From Thermoplasmata archaeon (lineage in GTDB: Archaea > Thermoplasmatota > Thermoplasmata > Thermoplasmatales > Thermoplasmataceae): a DNA stretch of 5,055 bases. Under the pieces are notes generated by a model, which saw only the letters and a program-made list of their open reading frames with translations, had not been told where the DNA came from and searched no databases. Each line of letters starts with the position of its first letter. Positions within the stretch are counted from its first letter, which is position 1. Location of the stretch: positions 1 to 5,055 of the forward strand of contig JAJZKX010000165.1 of assembly GCA_021850745.1 (NCBI GenBank), given 5' to 3'. Below, one piece after another: positions 1-5,055 of the stretch. Both the position numbers and the translations under genes were made by a program.

Positions 1-97
1 CCACTGACTGTCATAAGGGAAAGAACAACCGGAAGAAATCCTTTCAGGATTCGAGGAACTTATCCAGTCGAGCTATCCCCAGAGCACTGCAATAATC
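1..97 (+). other. Upstream coding remainder of the ATPase gene, with a reading-frame break
   Basis: These bases appear to code for the ATPase domain that continues at 98, but not in one frame. In the frame of the downstream gene, stops lie at 5-7 (TGA) and 14-16 (TAA). From base 17 to 97 that frame is open and protein-like, with an amphipathic stretch EEILSGFEELIQ followed by TAIIMENLD, which looks like the Walker B strand. No ATG, GTG or TTG occurs in frame between 17 and 97. A different frame (starting at base 1) is open across the two stops and begins PLTVIRE. The simplest reading, which is inference, is a one-base frame change roughly between bases 17 and 35, in a purine-rich tract, by mutation or sequencing error. 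The Walker A loop would lie left of the window. Confidence 0.5.
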
Positions 98-2398
98 ATG
101 GAGAACTTGGATCGCTTCGGGGATCAGAACAGGGATCTCTTCCTCAAACTTTCGGAAAAGACTTTCAGAGGAAACATATTGATAATTGGTACTGTAACAT
201 ATGACGCGAGCAGTAGGTCAAACTATGACTTCTTCATTTCACTTCTGAGGGACGCGAAGAATGTCACTGTTATAGAACTAGGTGGCCTCGATAAAGAAGA
301 TGTTGGTTTTCTATCAAGAAAGCGTGGCTACAAGGTGACAGCGGATTTCGTGAATGACGTCTACGAGATGTGCTCCGGGAACATATGGCTGATTGAGCAT
401 GCTTTTGAATACTTTACCTCCCTTGGAATAATCAATTCCAGCAAGGAGCTGAATCAGGCGGTATACAGGTTCCTCCCGGTTCCACCCACGGTGGATGATT
501 ATTACAATAGTGTCATCAAGGCGCTTCCGGAAAATGGGCTGCTGATATTGGATATCATGGTGCTTGATTCCGGATCAACTGGTGTCGTGACATTGAAAGT
601 TCTCCTTCCTGAAACCGAATACCACACTTCCGATCTCATTCTTGACCTGGAGCGGAAAGGGTTGATCCGTCTGGCTGGCAGCACGGTGAGTTTCGCAAGT
701 GTGAGTTTCTACAGGCACTACATGGGACTGGATCGACCTGAAGTGAATGATCAAGTTTTCATGAATGCAAAGAACAATCCTGATTTCGATGAGTTGCCAC
801 TTCACATACGGCTGATAAGTTTTGTCGTTAATGGAGACCATGAAATAGCGGCTGCGATCATAAATGAGCAGGGAATCTCCCTTATCAGGTCCCTGAACTC
901 AGATGACCAATTGCAACGTTTGAAGAACCTTGTCCAGGAGAAGATGCCGGACTCAGGTCTCCTTAACGACCTGGAACTTGTGCATGGAGCTCATCTATAC
1001 TACCTTGGATATGCTGCCAAGGCCGCTTCCACTCTTGAAAACATCAGGATTGACGGCCCACAATCAATACAGCACAGGATCCTTCTGGGCCTGATCTACA
1101 ATCTTCAGGGAAGATATGATCAGTCCGAAACAATGGCAAGATCTGTTCTTGAGGACCCCGGAATAAGTTCCAGGAACCACTCCGATGCGACTGCGATAAT
1201 GAGCGAGGTGTGTCTCAACACGGGTAAGTCTGAGGAATCCATGAAGCTTGCTCAGGAACTCTTTGAAGAGAGCATGAAGAATGAGTATTATGACCTTGTT
1301 GGAAAGGCGCTGACACTGCTTGGAAACAATTACCTGATCATCGGAGAAATGGAAAAGGGGCTCGAGAGCTACAACAAGAGCATCGAGGTTTCCAAGGAGC
1401 ATGGCCTTAAGACACAGTTGATGTACAACCTCGTGAATCGTGGATTTATCCATGATACACGGGGACAGTATGATCTGGAGATTTCAGACTATCTTGAGAC
1501 AATCAGGATATCATACTCCATTGGAGACGTCGCAGTGCGATCGTTCGCGATTTCATCGCTAAGTGAAGTTTACTATATGCTTGGCATGATCGAAGAGGCA
1601 AACTCATTCCTTGGTATACAGGAAGAAATCCTTGAGGTTACTGGAAACCGTGGCATGAAATATGAGTTGTACAGGTCAACTGTTAGAAATATGCTCCTGG
1701 ACATAGACCTTGAAGGCATAGATAAATTTATAGAACTTGCATGCAAGTTTTCCAGCCCAGATGAGGAAGAGCAGGTTCTAATTATGAATGGAATGGGAGC
1801 CACTGCTGAATTGTTCAGGAAAATCAAGGGTTTACCAGATGGGCTTACCGCGTACCTGTTTGATTACAGCCCCGGAGACACTTTTCTGCCTTATTTTCAT
1901 TTTCTTGGTTCAGTGTCTTACCTTTTGGCAGGGGATGTTCCAAATGCGATCAGGTGTCTGGATAAGCTCATTGAGACAGATGAACTCAATGCAGATGATT
2001 TCTACAGGGCCTGGGTAAAGGCGGCAAAAATGGTCAAGCACACACTAACCGGTGAAACAGAGATAGTTGAGAACCTATCAACAAAGGGCGGCTCTGAACC
2101 TTCCCGCGTTCCCTTTGTGAATTTCCTTGCCCAGTCCGCAGGCCAGATCCTTTCATTTTCAACTTCGGGTGACATGGCCCAATTGATAATCTTGAAATTG
2201 AACCCTGATTTCTCTGATACTGTGCCGAAACTTTTGGCGTCGCTGGTGAAGTGTGTGCAGGCACATTTGATGTACCTGAAGTTCCATGTTGATCCTGCTG
2301 AATTGAGAGCGAAACTGGATGTTGATGACGACAGCACGGGAATTCCGAGCTTGCTATATGATTTGATAAATGGACAGGGGTCACTCCACAATGAATGA
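98..2398 (+). CDS. STAND/AAA-like ATPase with C-terminal TPR-type repeats, N-terminally incomplete
   Basis: This is the C-terminal 766 residues of what looks like a STAND-class signalling ATPase, probably a cytoplasmic switch that couples nucleotide state to a protein-binding repeat scaffold. Residues 1-5 complete a Walker B-like strand (IIMENLD). NILIIGT at 26-32 resembles the sensor-1 strand, and GLDKEDVGFL near 63-72 resembles the segment that follows it in this class. CSGNIWLIEHAFEYF at 92-106 fits the GxP region, but the proline is replaced by isoleucine. Residues 130-210 look like a winged-helix module. Helical pairs of TPR type follow, clearest at about 325-358, 363-396, 402-435, 441-474 and 481-515, with another near 602-635. 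ATG 98 is the only start in frame, yet it sits inside the ATPase core and lacks Walker A, so it is unlikely to be the original start. Alternatives within the class include MalT-like regulators and Avs-like defence ATPases; the N-terminal domain that would decide is absent. The coding region itself is certain; its exact role is not known. Confidence 0.85.
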   Translation: MENLDRFGDQNRDLFLKLSEKTFRGNILIIGTVTYDASSRSNYDFFISLLRDAKNVTVIELGGLDKEDVGFLSRKRGYKVTADFVNDVYEMCSGNIWLIEHAFEYFTSLGIINSSKELNQAVYRFLPVPPTVDDYYNSVIKALPENGLLILDIMVLDSGSTGVVTLKVLLPETEYHTSDLILDLERKGLIRLAGSTVSFASVSFYRHYMGLDRPEVNDQVFMNAKNNPDFDELPLHIRLISFVVNGDHEIAAAIINEQGISLIRSLNSDDQLQRLKNLVQEKMPDSGLLNDLELVHGAHLYYLGYAAKAASTLENIRIDGPQSIQHRILLGLIYNLQGRYDQSETMARSVLEDPGISSRNHSDATAIMSEVCLNTGKSEESMKLAQELFEESMKNEYYDLVGKALTLLGNNYLIIGEMEKGLESYNKSIEVSKEHGLKTQLMYNLVNRGFIHDTRGQYDLEISDYLETIRISYSIGDVAVRSFAISSLSEVYYMLGMIEEANSFLGIQEEILEVTGNRGMKYELYRSTVRNMLLDIDLEGIDKFIELACKFSSPDEEEQVLIMNGMGATAELFRKIKGLPDGLTAYLFDYSPGDTFLPYFHFLGSVSYLLAGDVPNAIRCLDKLIETDELNADDFYRAWVKAAKMVKHTLTGETEIVENLSTKGGSEPSRVPFVNFLAQSAGQILSFSTSGDMAQLIILKLNPDFSDTVPKLLASLVKCVQAHLMYLKFHVDPAELRAKLDVDDDSTGIPSLLYDLINGQGSLHNE

Positions 2399-2495
2399 TT
2401 CTGTAACAAGTACGCGTACCTGAAGAATCGATGCCGTGAAGAAGTATTGCATCAAGTTCCACAAATCTTTCCTGAGCCGGGATCTATTTTCCAGT

Positions 2496-2512
2496 ACTGG
2501 CATTCTGCCAGT
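2496..2512. repeat. Perfect 7-bp hairpin
   Basis: ACTGGCA and TGCCAGT are exact reverse complements separated by TTC, giving a tight seven-pair stem about 100 bases after the ATPase stop codon. TATTTT lies just upstream and TTATTT just downstream. It could form in RNA at the end of the ATPase transcript or be a small protein-binding palindrome; no long T-run follows, so a terminator role is weak. Confidence 0.4.
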
Positions 2513-2689
2513 TATTTACCAAGAGTCTTGATAGAATGCACCAACAATACCCTTAACCTGAATCTCGGGGAGTATGGTTGTTTGCTCTGGTCTGCCTTCC
2601 ACGAACTTGGTAAACATGCTTATGCACAACAACGCTGATTCAACGCAGGATTTCATGAGGCATCCCCGGAATCCGGTTCCATCCTGTGG

Positions 2690-2700
2690 TTTATATAAAT
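2690..2700 (+). promoter_or_regulatory. Strong archaeal TATA box
   Basis: TTTATATAAAT matches the archaeal TATA-box consensus closely. The GC-containing bases immediately upstream are compatible with a poor or absent BRE purine stretch. With the usual distance of about 25-27 bases, transcription would begin near 2722-2725. No recognised gene follows. The nearest frame is the doubtful TTG-started one at 2728, so this could drive a small protein, a non-coding RNA or nothing. Confidence 0.45.
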
Positions 2701-2727
2701 CATTGTCCTCGTTTCACGGTCACTGAA

Positions 2728-2943
2728 TTGGCTCATTCCAGTTTCCATGATCATGTCCGGTCCTTTCTGGAGCTTGAAACAAAAGGGGTGGACCTTCGCG
2801 AAAGGCTGAATTTAAGGAATATCTCACCATTTCAATTTGTGACCTTTCATTCACGCAATCTGGGATTGATTGAATACCCGTTGAATAGCCCAGATATGAA
2901 ATTCTCGTCTTCCCTTTCTTCTCGACTAAATGCTTCGACGTAA
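2728..2943 (+). CDS. Doubtful small protein, 71 residues
   Basis: I do not recognise this product. The frame opens at GTG 2686, but that codon lies upstream of the TATA box. TTG 2728 sits only a few bases after the predicted start of transcription, which would suit a leaderless message. The middle part is protein-like, with charged and amphipathic stretches (SFLELETKGVDLRERL, then ISPFQFVTF), whereas the C-terminal end is serine-rich and unremarkable. No membrane segment, signal peptide or cysteine motif is seen. It could be a genuine small gene, a fragment of a decayed one, or chance. Only its position behind the TATA box argues for it. Confidence 0.25.
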   Translation: MAHSSFHDHVRSFLELETKGVDLRERLNLRNISPFQFVTFHSRNLGLIEYPLNSPDMKFSSSLSSRLNAST

Positions 2944-3073
2944 GGTTAAGTTCCTTTTGTGGCAGAGTGTTGAAATCTCAGGATGATATTGATTCAACCG
3001 CCATGGAGAAGGGTTTGAGTGCAGATAACAGACTTAATGTCCATTATCCTGGATATTGTGTTAAGGTTTGATC

Positions 3074-3091
3074 CCTGTGTTTGGTCACAGG
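3074..3091. repeat. 6-bp hairpin overlapping a short direct repeat
   Basis: CCTGTG (3074-3079) and CACAGG (3086-3091) are exact reverse complements around a six-base loop. The right arm overlaps two adjacent GGTCAC copies (3083-3088 and 3090-3095). This could be a small protein-binding site, but the length is close to what chance gives and no promoter is nearby. Confidence 0.25.
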
Positions 3092-3493
3092 TCACCGAAT
3101 AATAATCGCCCCTATCAACAAAATCCCCGCCCTTTCTGAGCAAGGAGATTTGGCCGGGATGAAACAGAACCTTGGGAGAATGAATCTGCAGTCTGGATTC
3201 TCCAGGTTCATGGGATGTGTGTGCAGTGGCACAAATTGGCAATCTTTCAGTCATACTCATAGTGTTGAATCTTCTTTCAGGATTATTGTGTACTCATCTG
3301 CAAATTTTATTTTAACCCAGTATTCTGTGTGATGATATCTAGTCCGGCAAACACCATAAGGGAGATGACCATTCTCCGGAATTCAGATCAAGCACATTGT
3401 ACAATCTTTTCGTGGATCAAATTGATTTAGTGACACTTACTCTGCAGTTCCCTCCACGGATATTTCATTTCGCAATCTGCATTGATCGGCACA

Positions 3494-3503
3494 TTTAATT
3501 AAA
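3494..3503 (+). promoter_or_regulatory. TATA-like box of the zinc-ribbon membrane protein gene
   Basis: TTTAATTAAA is centred about 30 bases before ATG 3529. At the usual archaeal spacing transcription would start within a few bases of the ATG, giving a leaderless or nearly leaderless message. This agrees with the lack of any Shine-Dalgarno-like sequence before the start codon. The box is itself a 10-bp palindrome. Confidence 0.55.
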
Positions 3504-3528
3504 CACACCATTTCATGTTTTGTTCTCT

Positions 3529-4410
3529 ATGGAAAACATAGTTTGCAACAGTTGTGGAACTGTCAATGAGTCTGGAACAGTCAAGTGCGTCAATTGCGGT
3601 AATAATCTTGCACATTCTTCCGGTGCTGAAACTGGGCATGCCGGGCTACAAAGCAATACGGCACCCACTCCCAAACAAGATGGAGGAATCCCCGCGTCGG
3701 AGACTTCATACTACGCGAAGATTGGAGAGTCCAGAATGAAGAAGGAAGTTGACCGAACTCGAACCGGTCTGCTGCTTATGACAATTGGGATATTCCTATC
3801 CTGGATCCCTTTGATACTCTATCTTGGCGATTTAGCAATTTTTGTTGGTGCAATTTTAATGATCCTGGGGCGTAATGCTTTTGGAGAGAAGCACAGGACA
3901 AGCGTGATGCTTGCAGTGCTGATATTCATTATCGGGATTATTGCAGAGGTAGTAGTTGGTATTTTTATCCTCAGCGGGGTATTTTCTGCAATCAATCAGT
4001 ACAGACTTGGCAATATAAGTCAGTCTGCACTTGGGAGCCAGATAAGTGGGGCATTTTCGTCATATCTCATCGCAACAGTTGCGTTGTCCGTGTTCATTGC
4101 AATATCATACCTTCTTCTTGCATGGCAGATTGAAGATAACTTGGGAAAAAGGTTGCTGATGGTAGGCTACGTTGGTCTTATTGCAGTTTCAATAGCGACA
4201 TATATGTTGATCCTGCCCGATATAACCTCGTTTACAAACTCGCTGTCCACTCTTAGCTCAGCCAATCAAATAACTTCTGCTGCTGATAGTTTGGAGTCAA
4301 AGATAAACAACTACAAACTGTTGGGAGCAATACCTAACATCATATTCGCGGTGGCTTACTACATAGCCTACAAGAGGGTTGAACTGGGACAGGTTAAATC
4401 CGGGCATTAG
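3529..4410 (+). CDS. Zinc-ribbon multi-pass membrane protein
   Basis: This encodes a 293-residue integral membrane protein of unknown function with a small metal-binding head. Cys6, Cys9, Cys20 and Cys23 form CxxC-x10-CxxC, a zinc-ribbon pattern (CNSCG and CVNCG). Residues 25-75 form a polar linker rich in Gly, Ser, Thr and Pro, ending in charged residues. Hydrophobic segments follow at about 79-97, 100-114, 125-152, 178-199, 209-229 and 264-281, suggesting six spans. A loop rich in Ser and Asn lies at 233-262. ATG 3529 was chosen over the in-frame TTG 3520 because the TATA-like box is placed for a leaderless start there and the zinc ribbon begins four residues later. Zinc-ribbon heads on membrane proteins are common in Thermoplasmata and other archaea. 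The membrane part is loosely like the archaeal DUF973 group, but I cannot confirm that. It appears to be a single-gene transcription unit. Confidence 0.9.
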   Translation: MENIVCNSCGTVNESGTVKCVNCGNNLAHSSGAETGHAGLQSNTAPTPKQDGGIPASETSYYAKIGESRMKKEVDRTRTGLLLMTIGIFLSWIPLILYLGDLAIFVGAILMILGRNAFGEKHRTSVMLAVLIFIIGIIAEVVVGIFILSGVFSAINQYRLGNISQSALGSQISGAFSSYLIATVALSVFIAISYLLLAWQIEDNLGKRLLMVGYVGLIAVSIATYMLILPDITSFTNSLSTLSSANQITSAADSLESKINNYKLLGAIPNIIFAVAYYIAYKRVELGQVKSGH

Positions 4411-4437
4411 ACTTAAACTCAACAAACAATTACCATA

Positions 4438-4443
4438 TTTTTT
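4438..4443 (+). terminator. T-run, possible archaeal terminator
   Basis: Six consecutive T residues lie 27 bases after the stop codon of the zinc-ribbon gene, and another run of T residues occurs at 4462-4465. Archaeal RNA polymerase can stop at such tracts without a hairpin. No stem is seen immediately before it, so the call rests on the T-run and its position. Confidence 0.35.
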
Positions 4444-4498
4444 CCAATGCATTTTGCCCCCTTTTCATGAGGCAGATAATATCTCAAATTTTGTGTAA

Positions 4499-4656
4499 AG
4501 AAAAGATCAGGTTCTGGGTTATAGATCACGCGAGAAATTGCATGAAAAAGAGAAGGATGGCTCCAGGAACGACCCAGGAGGCAATAGAGAGTGGAAAAAA
4601 CATTGCTATTCATAGCTGATGGCCTTCCGGGAATAGAGGAGGAGATCAGGCAATTA
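4499..4656 (+). pseudogene. Decayed IS256/Mutator-family transposase fragment
   Basis: A short internal piece of a transposase seems to survive here. The clearest part, 4591-4656, encodes TLLFIADGLPGIEEEI, which resembles the block of IS256-family transposases around the second catalytic aspartate (DG-x-x-G followed by an amphipathic helix). Upstream, another frame at 4499-4525 reads RKDQVLGYR, resembling the RKEVLGY-type block that precedes it in the family. The spacing between the two blocks, about 27 codons, is about right. Joining them needs a frame change near 4545-4550, after which KREGWLQ supplies the conserved tryptophan region, and passage through a TAG at 4585-4587. Neither the N-terminal part nor the downstream C-x-x-H and glutamate region is found. 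The fragment ends next to an IS21-like terminus at 4665. It cannot make a working enzyme. The match is from memory of the family and rests mainly on some 20 residues. Confidence 0.5.
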
Positions 4657-4665
4657 CATACAAGT

Positions 4666-4737
4666 GTAATCGCAGGACCAAATTTCCCCATTTATGGAGG
4701 GTGGAAATTCCCCGGGATCGCCGGTTTAAAATTCCCC
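4666..4737. repeat. Three 24-bp tandem repeats ending in CCCC
   Basis: The CCCC blocks lie at 4686-4689, 4710-4713 and 4734-4737, exactly 24 bases apart. Units are 4666-4689, 4690-4713 and 4714-4737. All three end in an AAATTCCCC-like block (AAATTTCCCC in the first) and share GG at unit positions 10-11. The first and third also share ATCGC-x-GG at positions 4-11. The middle unit is the most diverged. Regular spacing near two helical turns suggests multiple sites for one protein, most likely a transposase. Confidence 0.75.
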
Positions 4738-4747
4738 ACGCTGATCC

Positions 4748-4764
4748 ATTGCGCAGTGCGGAAT
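4748..4764. repeat. Imperfect palindrome inside the IS21-like element
   Basis: ATTGCGCAGTGCGGAAT is palindromic around base 4756 at seven of eight pairs. A second small inverted repeat, GCTA-GG-TAGC, lies at 4768-4777. Both fall in the spacer between the tandem repeats and the inverted right end and may help the element fold on itself. Confidence 0.35.
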
Positions 4765-4946
4765 TGTGCTAGGTAGCGACGGGGGAGTTTGATCCTGAAT
4801 AACCGGAAAATCCATGGTCATTATCGACAGCCTATAGAGTCCCATTATTCAAAACAGAAGGAGTTAGAGGATAAATGAAAGATTGAAATTTAGACACTAA
4901 GAAAAGAACCTAAACGCAATATGGTATGGGGGGGATATAGATAACA

Positions 4947-4969
4947 TCAAAAAAAGTTGTGATTTTTGA
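4947..4969. repeat. AT-only inverted repeat
   Basis: TCAAAAA (4947-4953) and TTTTTGA (4963-4969) are exact reverse complements with a nine-base spacer. The site lies in an AT-rich stretch about 60-80 bases before the possible start at 5026 and could be an operator there, but A and T runs pair easily by chance. Confidence 0.25.
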
Positions 4970-4995
4970 AAATAATTATATTAGTGGTAGAATAT

Positions 4996-5005
4996 TATTA
5001 ATTTA
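4996..5005 (+). promoter_or_regulatory. Possible TATA box for a gene leaving the window
   Basis: TATTAATTTA is centred about 26 bases before ATG 5026, the spacing expected for a leaderless archaeal transcript. The surrounding region (roughly 4935-5010) is AT-rich compared with the rest of the window, as promoter regions usually are. A competing AT-rich candidate, AATTATATTA, lies at 4974-4983. Confidence 0.3.
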
Positions 5006-5025
5006 GATTTGGAACGAAGGTGAGA

Positions 5026-5055
5026 ATGACTTATTTGGGTCTGCTTTTAAAATAT
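5026..5055 (+). CDS. Possible start of a gene cut by the window edge
   Basis: ATG 5026 opens a frame that stays open for the ten codons left in the window (MTYLGLLLKY). It is preceded by GGTGA at 5019-5023, which could pair with the 16S rRNA tail but sits only two bases from the ATG, and by a TATA-like box at leaderless spacing. The residues are mostly hydrophobic, compatible with a membrane or signal segment. Ten codons are too few to identify a product or to exclude chance. Confidence 0.25.
   Translation, partial: MTYLGLLLKY

Larger units (their letters stand above)
2399..3528. other. 1.13-kb stretch without a convincing gene
   Basis: No reading frame here resembles a protein family I recognise. 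Short frames exist on both strands (for example 2447-2638, 3081-3332 plus, and 2994-3260 minus), but they overlap one another, lack starts with good signals and look like chance. The stretch does contain a strong TATA box (2690-2700), a doubtful short frame behind it (2728-2943), small inverted repeats (2496-2512, 3074-3091, and the 10-bp palindrome ATTGTACAAT at 3396-3405) and the promoter of the downstream gene. Its size is large for a compact archaeal genome. Decayed genes or an unrecognised RNA are both possible; I see no tRNA, rRNA or complete C/D-box RNA. Confidence 0.6.
4665..4804. mobile_element. Small IS21-end-like element without transposase (MITE-like)
   Basis: The element begins with TG at 4665. 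Its left end TGTAATCGCAGGACC followed by AAATTTCCCC resembles IS21-family termini, which carry TG/CA tips and several internal copies of a terminal repeat that bind the transposase. Three 24-bp units follow in series. At 4781-4804 an inverted copy of the left end occurs: GGGGGAGTTTGATCCTG matches the reverse complement of 4673-4689 at 14 of 17 positions, and the outer bases match further with one gap. Only about 43 bases separate the right copy from the last unit and no istA or istB coding is present. No target-site duplication is apparent, so the right end may be worn. It may be a miniature element, or the remains of a full insertion sequence after internal deletion. Confidence 0.45.

Noticed and set aside
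2994..3260. An 88-codon open frame on the minus strand
   Set aside because: No recognisable motif and no promoter or ribosome-binding signal. It overlaps an equally plausible chance frame on the plus strand (3081-3332).
3329..3395. GTGATGA followed by AGATGAC, resembling C and C' boxes of an archaeal C/D-box guide RNA
   Set aside because: No CTGA D box is found at the needed distance and there is no terminal stem.
3520..3528. TTG 3520 as start of the zinc-ribbon gene
   Set aside because: ATG 3529 in the same frame is a stronger codon and fits the promoter spacing for a leaderless message. The three extra residues add nothing recognisable.
4467..4619. A 50-codon plus-strand frame beginning MRQIISQILC
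   Set aside because: It overlaps the transposase relic in another frame, and the frames to either side give the better family matches. There is no start signal.
4419..4691. A 90-codon open frame on the minus strand
   Set aside because: It runs antisense to the transposase relic and into the 24-bp repeats; the protein has no recognisable feature.
4666..4737. The 24-bp repeats as a CRISPR array
   Set aside because: The units are contiguous with no unique spacers and are too diverged for CRISPR repeats.
4785..4797. GAGTTTGATCCTG, identical to part of the conserved 5' end of bacterial 16S rRNA
   Set aside because: No further 16S rRNA sequence follows, and the site is better explained as the inverted right copy of the IS21-like end.

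Overview
The window reads as chromosomal DNA of an archaeon, most likely a relative of the Thermoplasmatales. The evidence is indirect. The clearest start codon (3529) has an AT-rich TATA-like box about 30 bases upstream and no Shine-Dalgarno sequence, which fits leaderless archaeal transcription. The two long proteins, a STAND-type ATPase/TPR protein and a zinc-ribbon membrane protein, are of kinds common in that group. No rRNA or tRNA gene is present, so the assignment is tentative.

Layout. (1) 1-2398: the 3' part of a large STAND/AAA-like ATPase with a C-terminal helical-repeat (TPR) region. The first ATG (98) falls inside the Walker B strand. The same frame reads sensibly back to about base 17, where it meets stops, while the frame coding across bases 1-16 is a different one. 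The gene is therefore either frameshifted near its ATPase core or was broken. (2) 2399-3528: about 1.13 kb without a convincing gene. It holds a textbook TATA box at 2690-2700 in front of a doubtful 71-codon TTG-started frame, plus small hairpins. (3) 3529-4410: an intact gene for a 293-residue protein with an N-terminal four-cysteine zinc ribbon and about six membrane segments, followed by a T-run that could end transcription. (4) 4411-5055: a mobile-element graveyard. A decayed fragment resembling an IS256/Mutator-family transposase (4499-4656) lies directly against a 140-bp structure (4665-4804). That structure begins with TG, carries three 24-bp tandem repeats ending in AATTCCCC, and closes with an inverted copy of its own end. 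This is the architecture of IS21-family transposon ends with no transposase gene between them. The last 30 bases may be the start of another gene that leaves the window.

The genes do not form an obvious operon or pathway: the two real coding regions are 1.1 kb apart and the second has its own promoter. The most interesting item is the small IS21-end-like element beside the transposase relic. I found no convincing new multi-gene system here.
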